Assembly (NCBI GenBank): GCA_937897665.1
Contig: CALCPB010000418.1
Span: 1-6,359 of the forward strand
Source: an uncultured Halomicronema sp.
GTDB lineage: Bacteria > Cyanobacteriota > Cyanobacteriia > Phormidesmidales > Phormidesmidaceae
DNA length: 6,359 nucleotides
Reading direction: 5' to 3'
How positions within the stretch are numbered: position 1 is the stretch's first letter; the number at the start of each line of letters is the position of its first letter. This document shows positions 1 to 6,359 of this stretch, in pieces. The translations under genes were made by a program, and so were the position numbers. Below the pieces are notes generated by a model. That model did no database searches, was not told the origin of the DNA, and saw only the letters and a program-made list of their open reading frames with translations.

Positions 1-1728
1 CAGCCGCGTGAAGCGATCGCGCCCTTCAGGATTTTCGGTATCCCCCAGCAACACCGTATTGGGCAACAGCGGGCCAATGCCGTAGGCCTCGATCAGTTGC
101 TTCATACCTTGAAAGGCGTCGGGAGCCGTCACCAATCGCACAAAAGCTTGAATCCCACGCTTTTCTAGATAATCTTGCAGCGTCGCTTCCAAACTTTCTT
201 GCCGACCCACGTCGCGGCTCCCCTCCGGCAAGACACTCGCCACCGTAAACAACCCTCGCTGGTGGGTCAAGGCATTAGCCATGTCTAACAAGTGCCAGCG
301 TTTCGTCGGGGCTCCCGAAAAGACCAGTAAATGCGGTCGCCAGTTTTTTGAATCCAGCGGCCCTTTGATGCGAAACAGCCCCGTCCGAATCAAAGACATC
401 CACACACCCTGGCGGACATCGCCCCACGTCCCCTCAATTTCACTGCGTTCGAGCCAGAGGTAGATGCTCAGCACGATCGCGGCGGCAATCACCGTAGCGA
501 CCGCATTGATCAAAAACATGATGCTGATGCAGCCCACGGCCCCGACCGCTGAGATATACCAGGGCACCCGAAAGGTGGGCCGAAAGGAGGGACTTTTGAG
601 AAAGCCTTCAATTCCGGCAGCGACATTCAGCACCATGTAAGTGGTCAAAAAGAACATCGTCAGCACCGGCGCAATCACATTAATGTCGCCCAAGCTGACG
701 GCCGCTAGGGCAATCCCCAAGCTAAACAGGGTGCCGAGTTGGGGCTCATCGCGTGGCCCCTTGCCTTTGCCGAGCCAGCGCAGTGACTTCGGCAAGACGC
801 CATCGCGGGCCAGGGCTTGCAACACCCGCGGAGCCCCCAAAATGCTACCGATGGCACTGGATAGCGTCGCCCCCCAGACCCCCAGCAAAATGGAATTATC
901 CCAAATCGCAATGCGCCGCATGATCAACGGGTCAGAGACTAGCGAGGCCGCATCCGCACGAAACACCAGCACGAGGGGAATCAGCATATAAATGGCATAG
1001 CCGACCGCGATCGCGGCGAGGGTGCCCAGGGGAATGGCCTGGGCAGGATTTTTGAGATCCCCCGACATATTCACCCCTGACATAATCCCGGTTACCGCAG
1101 GGAAGAAGACCGCTAGCACGGCCCAAAATCCCACTGAGCCGGGTTCTTCTAGGGGGGCTGTCGTCATCGGCTCAACCGATTGCCCAAAGGCAAGGCAGAT
1201 GAGCGACAAGACAAACGCCGCCATGATGAAATATTTCGCCTAGCTGGCAACCTAAGCGGCCAGGAGGGCCAGCAGCGCCACCTAATTCGTGACAATCAAG
1301 TCAACCCCGGGCAGGTTCAGCGCGGGAAAGATCTGCACCTCACTTTCGGCAAACCCTAAGGTGTAGAGCGCCACCGATAGCGCCTGCGCAAAAAACAGCG
1401 GAATTCCCACCGCGCCGCCAGTCTCAATGCCCAGAGAGCGACTGATCATGTAATACGCGCCCCCCGCTCGTACCACCTGATCGGTGGCGATCGCGGAGAT
1501 TGAGAGTCCTGTAAATAAAGTAATGCTGGTGGAAATGGTCACAATCAGCAGCGTATTGACCAAGCCCACATGCCCCAGCACCCAACCAAAGCGCAGATAC
1601 ATGATCACGCCCAAAAAGGTCAGAATCGAGGGGGTAAAAACACCACCAACAGCCCCTAATCACGAGGCTTCGGCGGGCGATGACAATTTTGAGGCGATCG
1701 CCCCTGGCCCAGGGCTGTGTTGAGGCAT
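1..1728 (-). pseudogene. Cation-chloride cotransporter (SLC12/NKCC-like) pseudogene, four in-frame stops, 3' end outside the window
   Basis: Reading from the ATG at 1726-1728, one frame of 576 codons runs to the window edge with no frameshift and matches the SLC12 family of membrane proteins, which move chloride together with Na+ and/or K+. Visible landmarks are GGVFTPSILT and GVIMYLRFGWV in the first membrane helix (codons 27-48), GGAYYMISRSLG, the family signature PAVTGIMSGVNMSGDLKNP (codons 210-228), GAPRVLQALARDGVLP (codons 298-313), and the start of the C-terminal cytosolic domain with NWRPHLLVFSG near codon 463. The frame is broken by TGA at 1660-1662 (codon 23) and by TAG at 1282-1284, 1252-1254 and 1240-1242 (codons 149, 159, 163), inside the membrane domain. 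Family members are usually 700 residues or more, so the end lies off the window. Two open stretches remain, about 1285-1659 and 1-1239 (first ATG at 1224); neither could make a whole transporter. No clear ribosome binding site precedes the ATG. Family call is firm; loss of function is inferred from the stops, with sequencing error or readthrough as alternatives. Confidence 0.85.
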
Positions 1729-1940
1729 AGAGTTCGCAAAAAGTGAGTAAGCTCAGAGATTCAAACGTCTATCGATGACGATCGGCAACGGTAGCACCGC
1801 AAGCCAGTGTAGGTCTGATTGGCTACCTTGCCACCCCTCTGAGCGCTAATTCTGCCAAGAGCCCCTGCCACCATTGAACTGAATCAACTAGCCGAAGTTC
1901 TCTAGAAAACTACAAACAACAGTCTACTTTTCAAGTTGAC

Positions 1941-1980
1941 CTCAGACCCGAGGCCTGCTGTGTTCCTCAATCGGGCTGAG
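1941..1980. repeat. Long inverted repeat (stem-loop)
   Basis: The left arm CTCAGACCCGA (1941-1951) pairs with the right arm TCGGGCTGAG (1971-1980) over 10 base pairs with one bulged A, around a 19-base loop. No run of T follows on either strand, so it does not look like an intrinsic terminator. It could be a folded leader element or a protein-binding site for either flanking gene; its role is unknown. Confidence 0.5.
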
Positions 1981-2043
1981 TCACCACGACAATCGTAGCC
2001 GCTGCCGCTCTCTCTGGCTCACAGCGCAAGTGCAACAGTTCAG

Positions 2044-2117
2044 GGAGTCCCGCGACGCGGTTTTGCCCGTCGGGCAAACACCTCATTCTCGCCCGAGAAG
2101 GCTAGTGGCGCGACTCC
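2044..2117. repeat. Cluster of three palindromes enclosed by a short inverted repeat
   Basis: Three perfect palindromes lie in a row: CCGCG-A-CGCGG (2050-2060), TTTGCCCG-T-CGGGCAAA (2062-2078) and TTCTCG-CC-CGAGAA (2086-2099). They are enclosed by GGAGTC (2044-2049) and its complement GACTCC (2112-2117). The whole could fold as a three-armed cross. The compact design resembles small interspersed repeats found in many cyanobacterial genomes, but copy number cannot be judged from one window. Confidence 0.5.
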
Positions 2118-2289
2118 GGGGAATCGTTCAGCGATCGCCCCCAACAGTCAGTGGTAATCGACGATTGCCGCATATCATGCCAATATAGCCAGAACTCCAT
2201 CAGGTTCCGAATCCTTAATTCTCCCCTCAGTTCCGGATGCGGCAAATTTGCGTACCCTAGGGTGAACCGAATCAGCAATCATTAACGGC

Positions 2290-4929
2290 ATGTCAGACTT
2301 GCCTCCCTCTTCGCCTCAGCCGACCGCTGCCGCTGGCGGTAGCCCCGAGCAGCGGCTCAATCAGGCCGTGGCAGCACTCAAGCAGCGACGCTACGCGACA
2401 GCGATTCAAGGCTTTTCGTCGCTGTCACAAGATCCTACCCTCGCCAGCGCTCTCCGCCTGAAAGCCCAGATTGGCTGGGTCAAGGCCCTACAAGGTGATG
2501 GCCAAACAGCGGCTGCGATCGCCCGCTGCCAATCGCTCGCCACACATCCCCAACCGAAGGTCAAGCAGTGGGCAAGTCAAACCCTGGTCGCCCTGGGACC
2601 ACCCCCGCCGACACCGGCAAATTCAGCGTCGAATGCCGATCTCAGCGGCTTTCAACCCTTAGCCGCAGACGCCGGCGCAACGGGTAATCTCAGCGGTTTT
2701 CAACCCCTAGCAGCAGAGTCTGACGTAACCGATAATCTCAGCGGCTTCCAACCTCTCAACGCTGAAGCCGACACCCCTGCGGTTAGCAGTTCGCAGCCAG
2801 CCCAGCCCCCGTCCTCAGAATCGCGATCGCCCCAAGCCTCACCGCCGACCCTCCCGACCGCTGAATCAACCGCTGCTCAGAATCATGCCCCGCCTCACGA
2901 TGAAGCCAGGACAGCGACCCCGGCAGCGGCCGCCCCTCAGCTAGGAGCCTTGAGTCCCTCGGCGGCAGTACTGTCAGAGGACACCGCGCCGCTTTTTCAT
3001 TACGAAAACCTCAATCAAACCCCGGCCCCGGCAGCGGCGCCTGCAGCCCCCCCCTCTCCCACTGCTGGAGCCGGTGCCCTCGTCCCGTCACCGGCTCCAA
3101 CAGCGACAGCGACAGCGACAGCAACACCACCGGCCCCGCCGCTCTCATTTCGCCAAGGGGGGCGGCTCGACAAATTGCGCCCCCTTGGCCAATTGGGACA
3201 GGCCGACTGGCAGGTTTGGCTGGCCCAGCTCCTCACTGCGATCGCCCTCGTGTGGTTGAGTAGCGCGGTGCTGCCGATCTTGCTGTGGCCTCTCGGGCGC
3301 CTGTGGGCTTTTTTCAGTCGCTTTCTACCCATACCGTCAATGCGTCAGCCGCCAGACCTGCTGTTGATAGTTACGTTTAGCCTCATCGGACTGCTGCTAG
3401 CCGCCCCCTGGCTATTAGATGTGCTCTTAAAACGCACGCAGGGACTGCGCGCGCTCTCCCTGCAAACCCTGCAAAAAACTCATCCCGAAGGGTGTCGCCT
3501 GCTGCGACGCCTCAGCCAAAAACAAGGCTGGCTGCTGCCTCTCCTGCGGGAGTTACCCGTCGACGCACCCCTGATCTTTAGCTATGGCTGGTTGCCTCGC
3601 TACAGCCGCATTGTCGTTAGCCGGGGTCTCCGCAACCAACTCAGTGATGAAGAACTCGCCACGCTCATCGGCTACGAGCTGTCACATCTGACCCGCTGGA
3701 CGCTACCGTTGATGTCTTTGGTGGCTCTGTTGCTGCAGCTCTTACACCAGGGCTATTGGCAGTCAGCCCAACTGGGCGATCGCACCTCCAGTCGCCTGGT
3801 CAAATCCTTAGCGGCAGGTCTATCCGCCTTGAGCTACCTGCTGTACTGGCTAGTGCGCAAAGTCGCGACCCCGGCAGCACGGGCTCGCGTTTTGGGCAGC
3901 GATCGCCAAGCTGTGACTTGGACGGGCAATCCCAATGCGCTGGTGCGGGCCTTAGTCAAGCTCGAAACTGGCATTGCTGACAGCATCGTGCAAACCGGCT
4001 ACACCCCCCCGTGGGTCGAGAGCACTGACTTACTCACGCCCTGCGGCTATGAAACGGCGCTGGGCTTCGGCAGTCTGTTTCCCGCTCCGCTGAGCCTAGA
4101 GATGCTCCAGTGGGATATTCAAAACCCCTACCGTCGCTGGCTCGCGCTCAACAGCAGTCATCCCCTCTTGGGCGAGCGCCTCAAGCGACTCACGGGCTAC
4201 GCCCAGCGATGGCAGCTCCTACCGGAATTACCCTTCCCGGAACTCGGCGACCTCAACCATTCAACCAAACGACGGAGATCGTTTGGCAGCGACTTGGCCG
4301 CCTTTTTGCTGCAGCTCAGCCCGTACATCGGTCCACTGGTAGGCATCACCGTCGCCATGCTGCTGTGGTTCTTGGGCGGCGTTTTTGAACCTTTGGGGTT
4401 ACAGCGAGTGGCTTGGATTTATGGCGATCGCAGCGTGCTGTGGGGCAGCCTGCTGCTGGGTCTAGGCATGGGCATTATGGTGCGCATCAACGCTTATTTT
4501 CCAGATATCACGTCAACCAACCGCTTTCAGCAGTCAGCCTTGCCAGCCCTGCTCAAAAGCCCCCTAGCGCTACCAACCGATAGCCGACCCATCCGTTTAG
4601 AGGGCACTTTACTCGGTCGTCCCGGCATCGCTAATTGGCTGGGGCAAGATCTCATTCTTGCAACGCCCACCCAACTCTTCAAGCTCCACTTTTCCTCACT
4701 CCTAGGCCCACCGGGCAATCTTTTGAGCCATCCCCAGCACCCCATCGACTGGCTCGGGCGACCGATTGAAGTACAAGGGTGGTATCGTCGCGGCGCGATC
4801 GCTTGGATTGCCGTCGATCTTTTTTTGACGGCGCGCAAAGTCGTAACGCGGGCCCAGCATCCTCTGTGGTCAGTGGTTCTCAGCCTCTGCTGCTGCGCCT
4901 CAGGCCTGCTCATCTTGTTTCGGGGCTAA
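2290..4929 (+). CDS. M48/HtpX-like membrane protein with degenerate zinc site
   Basis: An 879-residue protein that I place in the cyanobacterial branch of M48 (HtpX/Ste24-type) membrane proteins. In order: a helical, TPR-like N-terminal segment (about 18-103); a disordered Pro/Ala-rich linker (about 104-295) with three LSGFQPL repeats; hydrophobic segments near 311-345 and 357-378; the peptidase region with LSDEELATLIGYELSHL; further hydrophobic segments near 472-490, 506-524, 673-697 and 716-735; an OB-like domain from about 766 to 855 (GTLLGRPGIANWLGQDLIL, then IEVQGWYRRG); and a hydrophobic C-terminal tail. The M48 zinc motif HEXXH here reads Y462-E-L-S-H466, so the first histidine ligand is missing. 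The third ligand, normally Glu four residues before the Asp of an ExxxD motif, aligns with V534 in VLGSD. It is therefore probably a pseudo-protease, acting perhaps as a membrane scaffold or chaperone (inference). The ATG at 2290 follows an in-frame TGA at 2263-2265, which fixes the start closely; no Shine-Dalgarno is evident. Confidence 0.85.
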   Translation: MSDLPPSSPQPTAAAGGSPEQRLNQAVAALKQRRYATAIQGFSSLSQDPTLASALRLKAQIGWVKALQGDGQTAAAIARCQSLATHPQPKVKQWASQTLVALGPPPPTPANSASNADLSGFQPLAADAGATGNLSGFQPLAAESDVTDNLSGFQPLNAEADTPAVSSSQPAQPPSSESRSPQASPPTLPTAESTAAQNHAPPHDEARTATPAAAAPQLGALSPSAAVLSEDTAPLFHYENLNQTPAPAAAPAAPPSPTAGAGALVPSPAPTATATATATPPAPPLSFRQGGRLDKLRPLGQLGQADWQVWLAQLLTAIALVWLSSAVLPILLWPLGRLWAFFSRFLPIPSMRQPPDLLLIVTFSLIGLLLAAPWLLDVLLKRTQGLRALSLQTLQKTHPEGCRLLRRLSQKQGWLLPLLRELPVDAPLIFSYGWLPRYSRIVVSRGLRNQLSDEELATLIGYELSHLTRWTLPLMSLVALLLQLLHQGYWQSAQLGDRTSSRLVKSLAAGLSALSYLLYWLVRKVATPAARARVLGSDRQAVTWTGNPNALVRALVKLETGIADSIVQTGYTPPWVESTDLLTPCGYETALGFGSLFPAPLSLEMLQWDIQNPYRRWLALNSSHPLLGERLKRLTGYAQRWQLLPELPFPELGDLNHSTKRRRSFGSDLAAFLLQLSPYIGPLVGITVAMLLWFLGGVFEPLGLQRVAWIYGDRSVLWGSLLLGLGMGIMVRINAYFPDITSTNRFQQSALPALLKSPLALPTDSRPIRLEGTLLGRPGIANWLGQDLILATPTQLFKLHFSSLLGPPGNLLSHPQHPIDWLGRPIEVQGWYRRGAIAWIAVDLFLTARKVVTRAQHPLWSVVLSLCCCASGLLILFRG
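2641..2784 (+). repeat. Three tandem 48-base repeats encoding LSGFQPL units
   Basis: Inside the linker of the M48-like protein, the heptapeptide LSGFQPL occurs at residues 118-124, 134-140 and 150-156, exactly 16 residues apart. Each is followed by a variable acidic, Ala-rich spacer such as AADAGATGN or AAESDVTDN. The DNA copies differ at synonymous sites (GGC/GGT, TTT/TTC, CCC/CCT), so the heptapeptide is kept while the codons drift. That suggests selection on the peptide, possibly as a binding motif. Confidence 0.8.
3101..3124 (+). repeat. Hexanucleotide microsatellite encoding (Thr-Ala)n
   Basis: Three CAGCGA units and a variant fourth (CAGCAA) encode the Thr-Ala run in TATATATAT within the Pro/Ala-rich linker. 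The unit is a multiple of three, so slippage would change linker length without breaking the frame. Confidence 0.7.
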
Positions 4930-4979
4930 ATCAACCACCCAACATTGCAGAACTCTTAACATAGTGTTACCTTTCTTTA

Positions 4980-5124
4980 CAGAGTTCCAGTGCACCTAAC
5001 CGTGACCAACAGTGCAAGTACAGCTTGGTCACTTCACCCGACTCGGGGGCTAGGGAATGGGTTCTCCTATCTCTCAACACAGCAAGGCATACCAGTCACC
5101 TGTTTGGGTGACTGGTTTTTATTC
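4980..5124 (+). ncRNA. Candidate small RNA or structured 3' UTR
   Basis: Between the stop codon of the M48-like gene and a strong terminator lie about 160 bases with stable structure. GTGACCAA (5002-5009) pairs perfectly with TTGGTCAC (5025-5032) around a 15-base loop, and the terminator hairpin follows after a 58-base single-stranded stretch. A weak promoter-like pair, TTGCAG (4945-4950) and TACCTT (4968-4973), spaced 17 bases, would place a start near 4980. The order hairpin, unpaired region, terminator is typical of bacterial regulatory RNAs. I do not recognise it as Yfr1, Yfr2, 6S or tmRNA. It may instead be the 3' UTR of the upstream gene. The boundaries are estimates. Confidence 0.35.
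5091..5120 (+). terminator. Strong rho-independent terminator
   Basis: A perfect 10-base-pair stem, ACCAGTCACC (5091-5100) with GGTGACTGGT (5107-5116), encloses a six-base loop, TGTTTG, and is followed by TTTT and then ATT. It works on the plus strand only, since no T run follows on the other strand. It ends either the M48-like transcript or the candidate small RNA upstream. Confidence 0.85.
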
Positions 5125-5503
5125 TCAAATTTGTTCGTGAATATTTCGAATTCTGTCTGCGGTCATGGATAGCGCATGTTAAGTTAATTGATGGCTCTCA
5201 TAATATTGAGCAATTAAGCTTCAATATTTCATGCTTAAACTTTGTCTGTCAGATGACACGAGCCACACTTCATGGAAGGTGTTAGGAGCAGCAAAAAAGT
5301 TTTCCCAGATAAGGGCAGTTCTTAGCCCACAATGTTTGCAAGGTTTGTTTCGTCATGAGAATTAATCCTTGAATTATCAAATTTATTGAGATTAGACGAT
5401 AACAAAACTGTTGTTCTTAAAGCATCACCAAGGCTTGCCAAAAAGCAAGTTCTCAATTGTGAAAGTGTTGAAAATAGTTTGTTGAAAAGAGGTATCTAAG
5501 AAA
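5121..5503 (+). promoter_or_regulatory. AT-rich upstream region and likely long leader of the RRM gene
   Basis: These 383 bases are clearly richer in A and T than the rest of the window, lack HIP1 sites and show no coding frame. They contain an inverted repeat, TTAATTG (5184-5190) with CAATTAA (5211-5217), extendable by AAG/CTT with one bulge; a small hairpin, CTTGC (5434-5438) with GCAAG (5445-5449); and a direct repeat GTTGAAAA at 5467-5474 and 5481-5488 just before the ribosome binding site. Cyanobacterial rbp genes are known for cold induction and regulation through their 5' leaders, so a regulatory leader is likely here (inference). I could not fix a promoter with confidence. Confidence 0.5.
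5488..5492 (+). promoter_or_regulatory. Ribosome binding site of the RRM gene
   Basis: AGAGG lies 11 bases before the ATG at 5504, slightly farther than usual. It is the only good Shine-Dalgarno match near this start and supports the chosen start codon. Confidence 0.6.
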
Positions 5504-5947
5504 ATGTCTGTAAGAGTTTATGTTGGCAATTTGCCCAAAGATATTGAACGAGAGCAACTGGAGGCTGTTTTTTCAGAGCATTCTGAAGAGATTATTTCAG
5601 TCAAGCTCGTGACTGACCGCAAAACTGGCAAGTGTCGTGGTTTCGGCTTTGTCACCCTGAAGACTGACGAGCAAGCAGACGCCATTGTTGAAAAATTCAG
5701 CAATTTTGTACTGCAGGAAAACACCTTGAAGATCGAGAAAGCCCTGCCTCGCGCTAAGGGTAAGGAGGAGGATGGCGAGGGCGGTACCGCAACTCCCGGT
5801 CCAGCTCGGCGGAAGTCTCCGAAAGCTAATCGCGATAGTGCCTCTAGCAACAGCAGCAGCGCTGAAGCAGCCAAACCTGACCCGCGTTGGGCCGACGAAC
5901 TGGAGAAGCTGAAGCAACTGCTAGCGACCCAAACCACCGGTTCTTAG
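5504..5947 (+). CDS. RRM-domain RNA-binding protein (cyanobacterial Rbp family)
   Basis: A 147-residue protein with one RNA recognition motif covering about residues 3-83. RNP2 is VYVGNL (5-10) and RNP1 is KCRGFGFV (43-50), with the RNA-stacking aromatic residues Y6, F47 and F49 all present. After the RRM comes a charged, low-complexity linker (about 84-122, rich in Lys, Glu, Gly and Ser), then a conserved-looking helical tail, PDPRWADELEKLKQLLATQ (125-143). The length and tail suggest the longer cyanobacterial type, like Rbp3 of Synechocystis, rather than the short glycine-rich Rbp1 type, but I cannot assign it firmly. Known members bind mRNA, are often cold-induced, and some help place photosystem mRNAs at thylakoid membranes. 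It is a single-gene unit: AT-rich leader before, strong terminator after. Confidence 0.92.
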   Translation: MSVRVYVGNLPKDIEREQLEAVFSEHSEEIISVKLVTDRKTGKCRGFGFVTLKTDEQADAIVEKFSNFVLQENTLKIEKALPRAKGKEEDGEGGTATPGPARRKSPKANRDSASSNSSSAEAAKPDPRWADELEKLKQLLATQTTGS

Positions 5948-6030
5948 TCCGATTGCGATGGCGTTTATCTCTTCAACCAGACGGTTAATCAAGCCGGTGA
6001 TAGTGAGCTAAATCAATTGCAATCTTGAGG

Positions 6031-6066
6031 GGGCCAGTCTCTATCATCTGAGGCTGGCCCATTTTT
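6031..6066 (+). terminator. Rho-independent terminator of the RRM gene
   Basis: GGGCCAGTCTC (6031-6041) pairs with GAGGCTGGCCC (6050-6060) over 11 base pairs, including one T-G wobble, around the eight-base loop TATCATCT. ATTTTT follows directly. It lies 84 bases after the stop codon of the RRM gene. Confidence 0.9.
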
Positions 6067-6359
6067 CATGCATGCAGAAATCGGCCAATCTTCAGGTTTA
6101 CACGCTGCTTTGCCCTCGGTGTTTTCACACCCACAGCCACGTCGTCTCGCTGTCAGCCTCGTCTGTTAGCTGGCAAACGATTAGCAGATCGACTGCGAAC
6201 TCATCTGCTTTCATCAGCGGTCAAAGGCAGGGCAAGCAGAGGGAGCAGAAAAATTGCAGAGCCAGCTCCCAAATCTCACTTTTCAACACGGCAACAGTGC
6301 CACACTCTGGCGATATTCTCAGCGCTTGCTGACGAGCAGAAACGGCGATCGCGCTCTGA
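6067..6359. other. Terminal stretch with no supportable gene
   Basis: I see no convincing coding region, RNA gene or repeat in these 293 bases. An open frame on plus at 6072-6332 has a Ser- and Cys-rich composition, no ribosome binding site and no family resemblance. A HIP1 site lies at 6345-6352, close to the window end. The stretch may be upstream of a gene beyond the window. Confidence 0.5.

Larger units (their letters stand above)
1729..2289. other. Non-coding region between divergent genes
   Basis: This 561-base stretch separates the transporter pseudogene (minus) from the M48-like gene (plus), so it should hold both promoters. I find no convincing coding frame. It contains an inverted repeat at 1941-1980, a cluster of palindromes at 2044-2117, a HIP1 site at 2131-2138 and an imperfect palindrome around 2153-2169 (GGTAATCG A CGATTGCC). 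A possible -10 box TATAGC lies at 2184-2189, but no well-spaced -35 goes with it, so I do not call a promoter. Confidence 0.6.
13..6352. repeat. HIP1 octamers (GCGATCGC), 13 copies
   Basis: Exact copies start at 13, 1007, 1487, 1694, 2131, 2515, 2823, 3238, 3776, 3899, 4424, 4795 and 6345, about one per 490 bases. This density is a hallmark of many cyanobacterial chromosomes. None occurs between 4803 and 6344, which covers the RNA candidate, the AT-rich leader and the RRM gene. Confidence 0.9.

Noticed and set aside
641..991. Open frame of 116 residues on the plus strand
   Set aside because: It lies opposite the conserved transporter frame and has no family features.
1282..1614. A separate short membrane-protein gene on the minus strand
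   Set aside because: It is one segment of the interrupted transporter frame, starting at a TTG inside the first membrane helix, not an independent gene.
2062..2078. Intrinsic terminator at TTTGCCCG/CGGGCAAA
   Set aside because: The loop is a single base and no T run follows the stem on either strand beyond the arm itself.
2041..2120. CRISPR array
   Set aside because: The palindromes differ from one another and there is no regular repeat-spacer pattern.
2165..2189. Promoter TTGCCG ... TATAGC before the M48-like gene
   Set aside because: The spacing is only 13 bases, too short for a normal sigma-70 promoter.
4990..5172. Open frame of 60 residues on the plus strand
   Set aside because: It runs straight through the strong terminator hairpin at 5091-5116, so its codons there are explained by RNA structure.
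5518..5937. Open frame of 139 residues opposite the RRM gene
   Set aside because: Antisense shadow of a clear RRM gene; its sequence mirrors the RRM codons and has no family resemblance.
6072..6332. Open frame of 86 residues on the plus strand
   Set aside because: No ribosome binding site, no recognisable domain and a low-complexity Ser/Cys/Gln composition; it starts just after a terminator.

Overview
The window looks like chromosomal DNA from a cyanobacterium, most likely a GC-rich filamentous or Leptolyngbya-like lineage (inference). The evidence is 13 exact copies of the HIP1 octamer GCGATCGC in 6.4 kb, an RRM RNA-binding protein of the kind typical of cyanobacteria, and a large multi-membrane M48-type protein whose layout I recognise from cyanobacteria.

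Layout. Positions 1-1728 (minus strand) hold the N-terminal two thirds or more of an SLC12-type cation-chloride cotransporter. The reading frame runs without any indel from the ATG at 1728 to the window edge, but four stop codons interrupt it, so I call it a pseudogene. Positions 1729-2289 are non-coding and contain a long inverted repeat and a compact cluster of palindromes. Positions 2290-4929 (plus) encode an 879-residue membrane protein. It has a short N-terminal helical region, a disordered Pro/Ala-rich linker carrying three 16-residue repeats, an M48/HtpX-like peptidase region and a C-terminal OB-like domain. Its zinc motif HEXXH reads YELSH, so it is probably not an active protease of the normal kind. 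Positions 4930-5120 hold two strong hairpins, the second a textbook terminator, and may be a small RNA or a structured 3' UTR. Positions 5121-5503 are an AT-rich leader. Positions 5504-5947 encode a 147-residue RRM protein, followed by its own terminator at 6031-6066. The last 290 bases hold no gene I can support.

The genes do not form an obvious pathway. The transporter remnant is divergent from the M48-like gene, and each plus-strand gene ends at its own terminator, which suggests separate transcription units. I see no clearly new system. The points most worth a second look are the M48-like protein with its zinc ligand lost, the clustered stop codons in an otherwise intact transporter frame, and the structured RNA candidate between the two plus-strand genes.
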